Source: Aliarcobacter sp. (GTDB lineage Bacteria; Campylobacterota; Campylobacteria; Campylobacterales; Arcobacteraceae). Taken from it: a stretch of 35,855 nucleotides of DNA. A model generated the notes under the pieces. It worked only from the letters and a program-made list of their open reading frames with translations, had not been told where the DNA came from and did not search any database. Numbering within the stretch: position 1 is the stretch's first letter; each line of letters begins with the position of its first letter. Both the position numbers and the translations under genes were made by a program. This document shows positions 1-8,753 of this stretch, one piece after another. Where the stretch lies: positions 1-35,855 of the forward strand of contig JAQVLW010000023.1 in assembly GCA_028703945.1 (NCBI GenBank), in the 5' to 3' direction.

Positions 1-52
1 CTAAAGCTGTTAAAAAGAAGATTATGAATCCTATATATAATTCTATTTCCAT
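1..52 (-). CDS. N-terminus of a membrane protein (partial, runs off the left edge)
   Basis: On the minus strand an ATG at 52-50 opens a frame that stays open to the window edge and reads MEIELYIGFIIFFLTAL. An AAGGA-type ribosome binding site lies about six bases upstream of this ATG. The visible 17 residues are almost entirely hydrophobic after residue 4, as in a first transmembrane helix or a signal anchor. The family cannot be told from so little sequence. It is divergent from the methyltransferase gene at 139, so both promoters must lie in the 86 bases between them. Confidence 0.6.
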   Translation of the reverse strand, partial: MEIELYIGFIIFFLTAL

Positions 53-138
53 TTTTGTCCTTTTTTCTTTTCATAATAGCCAAAAGTAGCTATATGACTT
101 ATTATGCTAAAATATTTTATAAAAAAATAGGAGTTTTG

Positions 139-756
139 ATGTCAAAGTGTCCCCTTTGTCAAAATAGTTCAACACCATTTTATAAAGATGAATTTTATGA
201 ATGTATTTGTTGTAAAGGTATATTTAGACCAAAAGAAAAACTACTTGATAATGAAAAAGAAAAACAACGATATGAAAGTCACACCAATAATTCAGATGAT
301 TTAGGTTATCAAAATTTTGTAGCTCCAATTACCAATTCTATTTTAAATGAATATAAAAAAGATGATTTTGGTTTGGATTTTGGTTGTGGGAAAGATTCTC
401 CCATAATCAAAGTTTTAAGACAAAATGAATATAAAATATTTGAATATGACCCATATTTTTTTGATGATAAAAAACTATTAGAACAAAAATATGATTATAT
501 CGCTTGTTGTGAAGTAATCGAGCATTTTTATAATCCAAAAAAAGAGTTTGAACTTCTGAAATCTTTATTAAAAGATGATTCAACTTTGTATTTGATGACG
601 GGAATTTATAAAGATAATATTGATTTCTCAAAGTGGTGGTATAAAAATGATTTAACCCATGTTTTTATTTTTAGAGAAAAAACTTTTGAGTGGATAAAAA
701 AAGAGTTTGGATTTAAAAATATGTTTATTGAAAAGAATTTTATAAAGTTTAGTTAG
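139..756 (+). CDS. Class I SAM-dependent methyltransferase with N-terminal zinc ribbon
   Basis: Predicted 205-aa cytoplasmic enzyme that transfers a methyl group from S-adenosylmethionine to an unknown acceptor. Residues 4-7 (CPLC) and a second Cys pair (CICC) about 20 residues later resemble a small zinc ribbon. Next comes a Rossmann-type methyltransferase fold: motif I is GLDFGCGKDSP, followed by an acidic strand end (FEYDP), CCEVIEHFYNP and the DLTHVFIFREKTFEWI segment common in Methyltransf_23-type proteins. I chose the ATG at 139 because AGGAG sits five bases upstream and the conserved part starts there; an in-frame ATG at 55 would add 28 unconvincing residues. The substrate is not deducible. 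It is monocistronic and ends just before a bidirectional terminator. Confidence 0.8.
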   Translation: MSKCPLCQNSSTPFYKDEFYECICCKGIFRPKEKLLDNEKEKQRYESHTNNSDDLGYQNFVAPITNSILNEYKKDDFGLDFGCGKDSPIIKVLRQNEYKIFEYDPYFFDDKKLLEQKYDYIACCEVIEHFYNPKKEFELLKSLLKDDSTLYLMTGIYKDNIDFSKWWYKNDLTHVFIFREKTFEWIKKEFGFKNMFIEKNFIKFS

Positions 757-771
757 AAGTTAGAAAAAACT

Positions 772-790
772 AAAGAGGAAATTCCTCTTT
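772..790. terminator. Bidirectional intrinsic terminator between the methyltransferase and dctA
   Basis: AAAGAGGAA and TTCCTCTTT form a 9-1-9 inverted repeat (realistic stem AAAGAGG/CCTCTTT). It is preceded by an A-run and followed by AATTTT, so it can stop transcription from both convergent genes. Confidence 0.75.
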
Positions 791-804
791 AATTTTAAAA
801 GAAA

Positions 805-2127
805 TTATCCTAAAATCTCATCTTTAACTGTTTCTGGATGATCAAGTGAATACTTGAATTTTTCCATATCAATTTGTTTATCCCAAGCACCAACAACAAC
901 AGCTGCAACTGCATTTCCACACAGATTTCCAACAGCTCTCATTTCACTCATAAATTTATCAACACCTAATAAAACAGCAACTGTAACAACAGGAATTACT
1001 CCACCAAGTGCTGAAAGTGTTCCAGCAAGTACAATAAATCCAGAACCTGTAACTCCCACAGCACCTTTTGAAGTAACCATTAAAATAATAATGATACTAA
1101 GTTGTTGACCAAGAGTTAATGGAATATTAAAGGCTTGCGATAAAAATATAACTGAAAGTGATAGATAAATATTTGTACAATCAAGATTAAATGAATATCC
1201 AGTTGGAATAACTAATCCAGTTGTTCCTCTACTCACTCCTGCTGCTTCTAATCTTCTCATAAGTGGCGCTAAAGCTGATTCACTTGAAGATGTAGCAAAT
1301 ACAATTAATACTTCTTTATAGATAAATCTCATAAATTTGAAAACATTAATTTTGAATATAGCTAAGATAATCCCAAGTACAATAAAAATAAATGCACAAA
1401 CAGAAATAAACATTACACCCAATAAACTAGCCATATTAACTAAAGAAATAATACCAAATTTACCAATTAGAAATGACATAGCACTAAAACTTGCAATTGG
1501 ACTTAACCACATTAAAACTGTTAAAATTTTGAAGAAAAAGTTTTGAGCAGTTTCGATTGGAGCTAAGATTTTATCTTTATAAACTCCAGCAAATGCAGAG
1601 ATTAAAATAGCCAATGTTAAAGCCATTACTAATACTTGAAGAGTTTGTCCATTTAAAAATGGAGTAATAGGATCAGTAGGAATTGCTCCTTTTAAAATAG
1701 ACCAAACAGAACCTAAATGTGGGTCAGCATGTGTAAATTTTTCAACACTTGCTGGGTCAAGTGAATCAACTGAAAGATTCATTCCACTTCCTGGTGCAAA
1801 TACATTACCAAATAAAACACCGATTGCTAAAGCAAAGGTACTTACAATTTCAAAGTAAACAAATGCTTTAAATCCAATTGTTCCAACTTCTTTAAGACTT
1901 TTTAACCCAACAATACCTGAAATAATTGTTAAAAAGATAATAGGTCCAACAAGCCATTTAAGTCCTTGAATAAACCAATCAATACCTGGTTTTGCTTGAA
2001 CTGCTAATTTTGGATTAACAACACCAAAAATAATACCTGCGATAATGGCAACAACAACCCAAAATGCTAAACTTTTGATTGTATAGTTTGTCCAATTTTT
2101 TTTCTTTTTATCTAATATTTCTTCCAA
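805..2127 (-). CDS. dctA: Dicarboxylate/amino acid:cation symporter, DctA type
   Basis: Inner-membrane secondary transporter of the DAACS family (440 aa), expected to import C4-dicarboxylates such as succinate, fumarate or malate with cations. Diagnostic motifs are the serine-rich hairpin TSSSESALAPLMRRLE, the GLVIPTGYSFNLD motif with C in place of G after the D, the SKGAVGVTGSGFIVLA hairpin and the LLGVDKFMSEMRAVGNLCGN segment near the C-terminus. These match DctA better than the glutamate carrier GltP, but substrate choice cannot be settled by eye. The start is a TTG with AAGGA six bases upstream; an ATG eight bases upstream of it is out of frame. It is monocistronic, with about 290 bases of upstream DNA shared with the divergent merR-like gene. 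Confidence 0.88.
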   Translation of the reverse strand: MEEILDKKKKNWTNYTIKSLAFWVVVAIIAGIIFGVVNPKLAVQAKPGIDWFIQGLKWLVGPIIFLTIISGIVGLKSLKEVGTIGFKAFVYFEIVSTFALAIGVLFGNVFAPGSGMNLSVDSLDPASVEKFTHADPHLGSVWSILKGAIPTDPITPFLNGQTLQVLVMALTLAILISAFAGVYKDKILAPIETAQNFFFKILTVLMWLSPIASFSAMSFLIGKFGIISLVNMASLLGVMFISVCAFIFIVLGIILAIFKINVFKFMRFIYKEVLIVFATSSSESALAPLMRRLEAAGVSRGTTGLVIPTGYSFNLDCTNIYLSLSVIFLSQAFNIPLTLGQQLSIIIILMVTSKGAVGVTGSGFIVLAGTLSALGGVIPVVTVAVLLGVDKFMSEMRAVGNLCGNAVAAVVVGAWDKQIDMEKFKYSLDHPETVKDEILG

Positions 2128-2146
2128 GAAACATCCTTTTAGTTTT

Positions 2147-2163
2147 ATATAGTCAAACTATAT
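2147..2163. promoter_or_regulatory. Inverted repeat in the dctA leader (possible operator)
   Basis: ATATAGT-CAA-ACTATAT, a 7-3-7 perfect dyad lying 20 bases upstream of the dctA start codon. It is short and AT-rich, so chance is possible. The rest of 2128-2344 holds no open reading frame; a short GC-richer patch lies at 2285-2303. Confidence 0.3.
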
Positions 2164-2344
2164 CAAGAAGTTATGTCTAACTTGTGTAAGTAAATATCTT
2201 CCTAATTTCTTAACTTATATTAATTAAAAGATGTTACTAAATGGAATAAATATTAATGTCTTTCCATAACTTTTTCTATTTCATCGGGTTTCCCATGGCT
2301 TCCAATTTAATATTTTTGTTTTATCAAAAAATACTTATATTTCC

Positions 2345-2373
2345 TTGACAATGATTTTAAAAAAATATATACT
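2345..2373 (+). promoter_or_regulatory. Sigma70-type promoter of the merR-like/aas operon
   Basis: TTGACA at 2345-2350 and TATACT at 2368-2373, separated by 17 bases. This is one of the few promoters in the window with a consensus -35 as well as a good -10. Predicted transcription start is near 2380, inside the palindrome that follows. Confidence 0.7.
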
Positions 2374-2376
2374 TCA

Positions 2377-2405
2377 AAAAGTAAAGAGTTAAACTCTTTA
2401 CTTTT
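2377..2405. promoter_or_regulatory. 29-bp near-perfect palindrome at the merR-like promoter start site
   Basis: Arms AAAAGTAAAGAGTT and AACTCTTTACTTTT are exact reverse complements (14-1-14) with one central base. It begins four bases after the -10 box and ends 15 bases before the start codon, a position suited to a repressor operator, most simply for autoregulation by the adjacent MerR-like protein. The alternative is an RNA hairpin (attenuator), since the right arm ends in TTTT. Sequence alone does not decide. Confidence 0.6.
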
Positions 2406-2420
2406 AATAGAGGGTTTTAA

Positions 2421-3059
2421 ATGAAAATAATAGAAGAAAAAAACTATTACAAAATGTCTGAACTTGTAGAACTTACAAATTTAGGTAATCACACAATCTC
2501 TTTTTATGATAAAAAAGGGTTGATTCCAAATAGTGTAAGTACTTCAATTAATATGAAATATTATCCAGAAATCACAGTTACTGTTTTAAATTTGATCGTA
2601 TATTTCAAAGAGAGCTTAAATTTTTCAATAGATTACATAAAAGAACTTTTTGATTATTACAATGTAGATTTTGAAAATAGAAGTGAGTTAATCCTTCAAT
2701 CAATTGAGATGATTTCAAGTGAGATAAAAAATCCAATTTTAAAAGAAAAACTAATAAATAAAAATCTACAAGAAGCGATAAATATTGGTTTATTAGAAGA
2801 TAAAGAGATATATTTTAAAACAGAAATAGAGATTTTAGAGATTTTTGATGAGTTATTAAAATATGATATTTCCTTAGAACTTGTGGAAGAGTATATTAAT
2901 ACAAGTAAAAAACTTGCCCTTCTTGAAAAAGAGTTATCACAAAAAGTTTTTGATAAAACAGGAACGATTCCTGAAATCTTAGTATTAAATATACTAAATT
3001 CACTCAAACCATATATTTTTAATAAACAAACAATTCTTGAACTAAAAAGGAATAAATAA
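2421..3059 (+). CDS. MerR-like transcriptional regulator
   Basis: A 212-aa protein with an N-terminal winged helix-turn-helix of the MerR class at residues about 10-80. KMSELVELTNLGNHTISFYDKKGLI replaces the usual 'tlRyYeekGLi' pattern, followed by a wing (MKYYPEITVTVLNLIVYFKES). The rest is helical with no conserved cysteines, so a metal or redox sensor of the CueR/SoxR sort is unlikely. The C-terminal half is probably a dimerisation or effector domain with no family I recognise. The start has AGAGGG upstream. Its stop overlaps the start of the next gene by one base (TAATG), so it is co-translated with the lysophospholipid repair enzyme and probably controls it. A promoter and a long palindrome precede it. 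Confidence 0.75.
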   Translation: MKIIEEKNYYKMSELVELTNLGNHTISFYDKKGLIPNSVSTSINMKYYPEITVTVLNLIVYFKESLNFSIDYIKELFDYYNVDFENRSELILQSIEMISSEIKNPILKEKLINKNLQEAINIGLLEDKEIYFKTEIEILEIFDELLKYDISLELVEEYINTSKKLALLEKELSQKVFDKTGTIPEILVLNILNSLKPYIFNKQTILELKRNK

Positions 3060-6000
3060 TGAACAAGATAAATAATATTCTAGCAATAAAAATGGCATTT
3101 TTATTTGTAGTTTTTTGTAATGTAATCGTGGATGTTGCACATAAAGTGTTTTTGCAAAATATTGCATTTAAAGTATTTGATGGAAGTAATCAGGTTATTT
3201 GGATTTCAATTATAAATGCTTTAATCATTATTCCTTTTTTACTTTTATTTACAGTTAGTGGATATTTATCAGATAAATATAATAAAAAGAATATCCTTAT
3301 TTATGGTGCTGTTTCGTCTTTTTTATTATCTGTTTTAATGGTTATTTCATATTTAAGTGGAAATTTTTATTTTGCTATGTTCTCTTTAATATTATTAGCA
3401 GCACAAAGTGCAATTTATTCACCTGCAAAATTTGGGCTTATAATTGATATTTATGGTAAAAAGAATCTTTCAAGTGGAAATGCTATATTACAAGCTAGTT
3501 CAATTATTGCTATTTTATTTTCTATTGCTTCTGCATCTTTTGTTTTTGAAAGTTATTATAATGCAAACAATTTAGCAATACTTACAACAAAAGAAGAACT
3601 TTTAACTGCAATTTTGCCTTTGACATATTATATTTTACCAGTTGCATTTTTAGAAATGTTAATTTCTTTTTTATTTTTAAGAAGAGTAAATACAACATAC
3701 ACTAAAAATGAAACATTAACTTTAGATAAAAATGAGTTATTTAAAGGGAAACTTCTATCTAAAAATATAGAAACAATATTTGCAAATAACATTATCTCTT
3801 TATCTGTAATTGGATTATCAGTATTTTGGGGAGTTTCACAAGCTTTAATGGCCGTATTTCCTTCTTATGTAAAAGAGTATTTAGGAATAACTGATGTCTT
3901 TATGATAAATGGAGTTATTGGAGCTTCTGGAATTGGAATTGCAATTGGTTCTATTATGTATTCAAAGATTTCAAAACATTATATAGAAATAGGAACAATT
4001 CCCCTTTCAGCTTTGGGAATGGCTTTGATGATTTATATCTCAACAGTTGTACAAACTCCATTTCTTTTGGGGATTAGTTTTTTAGTATTCGGAATTTTTG
4101 GAGGATTATTTGTAGTTCCTTTAAATGCTTTAATTCAATTTAATGCTAAAAAAAATGTTTTAGGAACTATTCTTGCTGGAAATAATTGGTTTAATTCTTT
4201 GGCTATGTTTTTGATGTTGGCACTTACTACAACAGTTTCATATTATGAGCTAGACCCACTAAATACACTTTATTTGATTTTATTAATTACAGTTATTGGA
4301 ACATTTTATACAATTTATAAACTACCACAATCTTTGATTTTATTTTTCTTAAAAAGAATTGTTGGATTAAAATACAAACTTGAAGTAAATGGTGTAAAAA
4401 ATATTCCAGCATCTGGTGGAGTTTTACTTTTAGGAAATCATATTTCATGGATTGATTGGGCTGTTGTTTTAATGGCAACTCCTAGAGAAGTACGGTTTGT
4501 AATGCATAAACCAATTTATGAAAAATGGTATTTAAATTGGCTTTTAAAAATCTTCAAAGCGATTCCTATTTCAACTGGTTCAAGTAAAAATACAATTAAA
4601 ACAATAGCAAAAGAGTTAGATGATGGAAATGTAGTTGTAGTTTTTCCTGAAGGTGCAATTACTAGAAATGGACACTTAGGAGAGTTCAAAAGAGGTTTTG
4701 AAAAAGTTTTAGAATTAACAACTACAGATGTAAAAGTTGTTCCTTTTTATATAAGAGGACTTTGGGAGTCTATGTTTTCACGAGCTAGTAAAAAGTTCAA
4801 AAAATCAAATAAAACAAATAGTGTAACAGTCTCTTTTTCAAGAATGATGAGAAAAGAAAAAGCAAATATTATAAGTGTAAAACAAGAGCTTATAAAACTA
4901 TCTACAAAATCATGGCAAGAACACATACGTGATTTAAAACCTCTAAATGAAACTATCTTTGATAGATTAAAAGAAGTTGGTTCACATATGATTTTTGCAG
5001 ATTCAACTGGACTTGAATTAAGCGGAGAAAGATTTTTAACAGTTTCAATTTTGTTTAAAGATTTGTTGAAGCCTCAACTTAAAGGGCAAAATATAGGTTT
5101 ATTACTTCCATCTACTGCTGCTGGAGCATTTATAAATTATTCAGTTTTAATGATGGGAAAAACTATAATAAATCTAAACTATACAAGTGAACTAAACTCT
5201 TTAAAAACAGCGGTAAAAACAGCTCAGATAAAAACAATAATTGCTTCAAAAAAGTTTATAGAAAAACTTGAAAACAAAGGAATAAATATAAAAGAGATTC
5301 TTGAGTTAGTTGAGGTTACTTATGTGGAAGATTTAAAAGAAAAGATTTCAAGACCAAAAGGAATAGCAACATATTTTAGTGTGAAATTAATGCCTAGTTT
5401 TATATTAAAAGCTATTCATTTAACAAAAACTTCAAAGGCTGATACAGTTTTAATTTTGTTCTCATCAGGAAGTGAAGGAACTCCAAAAGGTGTGGAATTA
5501 AGTGGAGATAATATTTTAGGAAATTCACAACAAATTTCAAATATTATAAATGCTTCTGATGATGATATTATGGTGGGCTCTTTACCACTTTTTCATGCTT
5601 TTGGAATAGTTGTTACTACATTTTTACCTTTGATTGAGGGAATAAAATGTGTTTGTCATCCTGATCCAACAGATGGTTTGGGATTAGGGAAATTAATTTC
5701 TCAATATAAAGCCACAATAATGACAGGGACTTCAACATTTTTTAGACTTTATACAAAAAATTCAAAAGTTCATCCTTTAATGTTTGAAAGTTTAAGACTT
5801 TGTGTAGCTGGTGCTGAAAAACTACGAGAAGATGTAAGATATGATTTTAAAAAGAAATTTGGAAAAGATATTCTTGAAGGATATGGAACAAGTGAAACTT
5901 CGCCAGTTGCTGCTTGTAATTTACCAGATGTTTTAGCTCCTGATTTTACTGTTCAAGTTGGAAATAAAATAGGAACAGTTGGAATGGCAATTCCTGGAAC

Positions 6001-6538
6001 TACTATAAAAATAGTTGACCCTTTGACTTTCAAAGAATTAGCTACAAATGAAGAGGGGATGATTCTGATTTGTGGTATTCAAGTGATGAAGGGTTATTTA
6101 AATGATGAGGTAAAAACCTCACAAGTACTAAAAAAATTAAAAGGCAAAAGCTATTATATTACTGGAGACAAAGGAAGATTAGATGAAGATGGTTTTTTAA
6201 CTATTGTTGATAGATATTCAAGATTTGCAAAACTTGGTGGTGAAATGATAAGCCTTGGAGCTGTGGAAGAAAAAATTTCAAAAATTGTAGCTTTAAATGA
6301 AGACTCTTTGGTTGATTTTATAGTAACTTCAGTTGAAGATGAAAAAAAAGGTGAAAAGATAGTTCTTTTAATTTCAAATGTAAATGAAGAGTTTGTAATA
6401 AATCTAAAAGAAAAAATGATAACAAATTTTGATAATAAGCTAATGATTCCATCAACAATAAAAATCGTAGAAGATATTCCAAAACTAGGAACTGGAAAAA
6501 AAGATTTTAAAGCAGCTAAAGAATTAGCTTTGCGTTGA
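3059..6538 (+). CDS. aas: LplT-PlsC-acyl-ACP synthetase fusion (lysophospholipid transport and reacylation)
   Basis: A 1159-aa three-part inner-membrane protein. Residues about 1-425 form a 12-helix major facilitator domain like LplT, the lysophospholipid flippase. Residues about 435-640 are a PlsC-type acyltransferase with NHISWID (the HX4D catalytic motif, near 459) and FPEGAITRNG (near 529). Residues about 650-1159 are an AMP-forming acyl-ACP synthetase with the P-loop FSSGSEGTPKGVE (near 800), GYGTSETSP (near 940), TGDKGRLDEDG (near 1036) and a C-terminal GTGKKDFK lysine. In E. coli LplT and Aas are separate neighbours; fused forms are known. Together they flip lysophosphatidylethanolamine inward and reacylate it. 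The gene follows the MerR-like gene by TAATG overlap, and its last 23 bases overlap the convergent kinase gene. Confidence 0.9.
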   Translation: MNKINNILAIKMAFLFVVFCNVIVDVAHKVFLQNIAFKVFDGSNQVIWISIINALIIIPFLLLFTVSGYLSDKYNKKNILIYGAVSSFLLSVLMVISYLSGNFYFAMFSLILLAAQSAIYSPAKFGLIIDIYGKKNLSSGNAILQASSIIAILFSIASASFVFESYYNANNLAILTTKEELLTAILPLTYYILPVAFLEMLISFLFLRRVNTTYTKNETLTLDKNELFKGKLLSKNIETIFANNIISLSVIGLSVFWGVSQALMAVFPSYVKEYLGITDVFMINGVIGASGIGIAIGSIMYSKISKHYIEIGTIPLSALGMALMIYISTVVQTPFLLGISFLVFGIFGGLFVVPLNALIQFNAKKNVLGTILAGNNWFNSLAMFLMLALTTTVSYYELDPLNTLYLILLITVIGTFYTIYKLPQSLILFFLKRIVGLKYKLEVNGVKNIPASGGVLLLGNHISWIDWAVVLMATPREVRFVMHKPIYEKWYLNWLLKIFKAIPISTGSSKNTIKTIAKELDDGNVVVVFPEGAITRNGHLGEFKRGFEKVLELTTTDVKVVPFYIRGLWESMFSRASKKFKKSNKTNSVTVSFSRMMRKEKANIISVKQELIKLSTKSWQEHIRDLKPLNETIFDRLKEVGSHMIFADSTGLELSGERFLTVSILFKDLLKPQLKGQNIGLLLPSTAAGAFINYSVLMMGKTIINLNYTSELNSLKTAVKTAQIKTIIASKKFIEKLENKGINIKEILELVEVTYVEDLKEKISRPKGIATYFSVKLMPSFILKAIHLTKTSKADTVLILFSSGSEGTPKGVELSGDNILGNSQQISNIINASDDDIMVGSLPLFHAFGIVVTTFLPLIEGIKCVCHPDPTDGLGLGKLISQYKATIMTGTSTFFRLYTKNSKVHPLMFESLRLCVAGAEKLREDVRYDFKKKFGKDILEGYGTSETSPVAACNLPDVLAPDFTVQVGNKIGTVGMAIPGTTIKIVDPLTFKELATNEEGMILICGIQVMKGYLNDEVKTSQVLKKLKGKSYYITGDKGRLDEDGFLTIVDRYSRFAKLGGEMISLGAVEEKISKIVALNEDSLVDFIVTSVEDEKKGEKIVLLISNVNEEFVINLKEKMITNFDNKLMIPSTIKIVEDIPKLGTGKKDFKAAKELALR

Positions 6539-8753
6539 CTAGATGCTTGAAAATTATTGCAAAACATGCACCAGTGTAAGCTTTGTGATTGTATTCATAA
6601 GTATCATTTGAAACAAAAATATTTGCATCATGGTGCTTAGTAATAATTTGATAAGCCATAGATAATCCAATTCCTGTACCAATACTTTTATGTTTAGTAG
6701 TAAAATATGGTTCAAATATTTTATTAATTACACCTTCTGGAATTCCACCTGCATTATCTCTAATTCTTAATATTAATCCATCTTTTATGGCTTTTGTTTC
6801 AATAAAAATAAATCTATCTTCATTTTCTTTAACATTTTCTTTTAATGCGTCTTTTGAATTGTTAAGTATATTTATTATGGCTTGAATTAATTGATTTTCA
6901 TAACCATAAATTTTAATATCATCATCTGTATTTAAAACTATTGTAATATTGTGACTAACAATAGATGGATTTAAAATAGATAGGGTTTTCTTGATAATTT
7001 CTGAAACACGAATTTCTCCTTTATCATTTGAATTTTGTATAAAATTCCTAAAATCATCAATGGTATTTGATAGATAATTTGTTTGTTTTATGATATTTTC
7101 CATATCTGGAACAAGTTCTTTTTCATCAAATTGTTTAAATTCCATTTTTACTTTTATTCCACTAGCAATGGTTGAAATAAGACTTAATGGTTGTCTCCAT
7201 TGGTGGGCAATATTTCCTATCATTTCACCCATTGAAGCTAATTTTGATTGTGATTCCATTAATTTATGTTGAGTTATATCTTTTATACTTAAAAGAATTC
7301 TTTTTTTATCAGGTAGTAAAACCATAGACATATTAACTGTAATAGTTTGATTATCCTTTACTATACAAGTTTTCTCAAAATCTGTAATAAAACCTTTTTC
7401 ACTAATTGTTTTAAAGGCAATTTTAGTTCTTTCTACATCTTCAGGGGCGGTAAGTTCAATACAAGAAGTTTTTAATAACTCTTCTCTTGAAAAGCCAGTC
7501 ATTTTTATATATGAGCCATTAAATTCTAAAAAATTACTATTTAAATCAATTATTGCCAAGCCATCAATAGCATAATTAAATATTGTTTCAAACTCATTTT
7601 TTTGTTCTTCTATTTGTTTTTGAATTTTTATTTTGTCTGTAACATCATAAAACCAACCAATAACTGCTTCTTCTTCATCATAAATTATATTCATATATGA
7701 AGCGATTACCCAAACTTCAGTATCGTTTACATTTAAAGAAATTAGTTTATTTTCAATTCTTTCGTTTCTTTCTAAAGAGTCTAAAATATCTTTATATATT
7801 GATTCGTGAATATAATAAGTTTTTGGATTTTTGTTTAATAATTCTCTTTCATGAATATTAATTAATTTTAAATATGAATTATTAGCAAAAACTATTTTTT
7901 CTCCATCATTTGTAGCAATTCTAACAGCAATAGGACTCATTTGTAAAAGAGATTTTAGTCGAGATTCATTATCTTTTAAAGTTTTTCTTGAACTTTTTAT
8001 GGTTTCAATCATATTATTCATGGTATTCGAAAGTAAAAATATCTCTTTTGAACCACTCAATGAGAAGTTTTGATTTGGTATTCCGTCTTTATCTGTGTCA
8101 TTTATGATTTTAATCATATTTGAAAGGGGTTTTAATATAAAGTATCGAATAGTTAAAAACAAAGAGAATATAAGTACAAATGAAATGATTAGAGCTTCTA
8201 TTATATTATTAAAAATGATTTTATCTAGTTCTTTATTTAGCGTTTTATTAGAAATATATAAGTGAATTGTTGCAATTTTATTTGATTCTTGATTTGTTAT
8301 ATCAAAAGCTTTTTCATAATATACTTCAGATAATAAGTTTTGATGAATATCATCGTTAAAATCCACAATATTCCAGTTTTCATCTCGTATTTTTCCACTA
8401 CTTTCATACTCTTTACCTAAAAGTTTCCCCATATTATAATCTTTTAAAACAATCGCGAATAATATCTCATTAGATTCCATTTCATTGAATAAAACTTTTT
8501 CATATTCATTTATAGAGTATGAAGCAACTAGATTTTTAATATTATTTTTTAGTTCTAAAACCATATTATCTGAGTTATTTTTCATATCAGTAATAAGATG
8601 ATTTTTTATATTTACATAACTATATGCAGAACTTATAGATATTATTATCGTTACAGATAAAATAATAATTGTAAAAAGAAGTAGGTATAAGGATTTTTTT
8701 TGATTATACATTTTGTTATTCATTTGATTGGATTTTTTTATTAATTTTATCAT
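6516..8753 (-). CDS. Membrane sensor histidine kinase with two PAS domains
   Basis: A 745-aa inner-membrane kinase. Transmembrane helix at about 21-43, a periplasmic sensor of about 140 residues, a second helix at about 186-206, a HAMP-like linker, two PAS domains (about 265-375 and 388-495), then HisKA with the phospho-acceptor in GNIAHQWRQPL (H517) and a HATPase domain with N-box NILNNSKDAL, DNAGGIPEG and GTGIGLSM. There is no receiver domain and no response-regulator gene nearby, so its partner is elsewhere. The gene overlaps the end of the upstream binding-protein gene, so the two are translationally coupled. An internal ATG at 8723 (eight-base overlap) is an alternative start; neither start has a strong ribosome binding site. 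The 3' end overlaps the convergent aas gene by 23 bases. Confidence 0.88.
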   Translation of the reverse strand: MIKLIKKSNQMNNKMYNQKKSLYLLLFTIIILSVTIIISISSAYSYVNIKNHLITDMKNNSDNMVLELKNNIKNLVASYSINEYEKVLFNEMESNEILFAIVLKDYNMGKLLGKEYESSGKIRDENWNIVDFNDDIHQNLLSEVYYEKAFDITNQESNKIATIHLYISNKTLNKELDKIIFNNIIEALIISFVLIFSLFLTIRYFILKPLSNMIKIINDTDKDGIPNQNFSLSGSKEIFLLSNTMNNMIETIKSSRKTLKDNESRLKSLLQMSPIAVRIATNDGEKIVFANNSYLKLINIHERELLNKNPKTYYIHESIYKDILDSLERNERIENKLISLNVNDTEVWVIASYMNIIYDEEEAVIGWFYDVTDKIKIQKQIEEQKNEFETIFNYAIDGLAIIDLNSNFLEFNGSYIKMTGFSREELLKTSCIELTAPEDVERTKIAFKTISEKGFITDFEKTCIVKDNQTITVNMSMVLLPDKKRILLSIKDITQHKLMESQSKLASMGEMIGNIAHQWRQPLSLISTIASGIKVKMEFKQFDEKELVPDMENIIKQTNYLSNTIDDFRNFIQNSNDKGEIRVSEIIKKTLSILNPSIVSHNITIVLNTDDDIKIYGYENQLIQAIINILNNSKDALKENVKENEDRFIFIETKAIKDGLILRIRDNAGGIPEGVINKIFEPYFTTKHKSIGTGIGLSMAYQIITKHHDANIFVSNDTYEYNHKAYTGACFAIIFKHLVNAKLIL

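Noticed and set aside
55..138. N-terminal extension of the methyltransferase from an upstream ATG
   Set aside because: The ATG at 139 has an AGGAG ribosome binding site at ideal spacing and the conserved cysteine motif begins right after it; the extension has no such signal.
2377..2405. Simple transcription terminator for an upstream plus-strand gene
   Set aside because: There is no plus-strand gene upstream; dctA runs the other way. An operator or attenuator fits the position better.
6154..6567. Minus-strand open frame inside the end of aas
   Set aside because: It is an antisense shadow with serine/phenylalanine-rich composition and no ribosome binding site; the aas frame carries clear conserved motifs.
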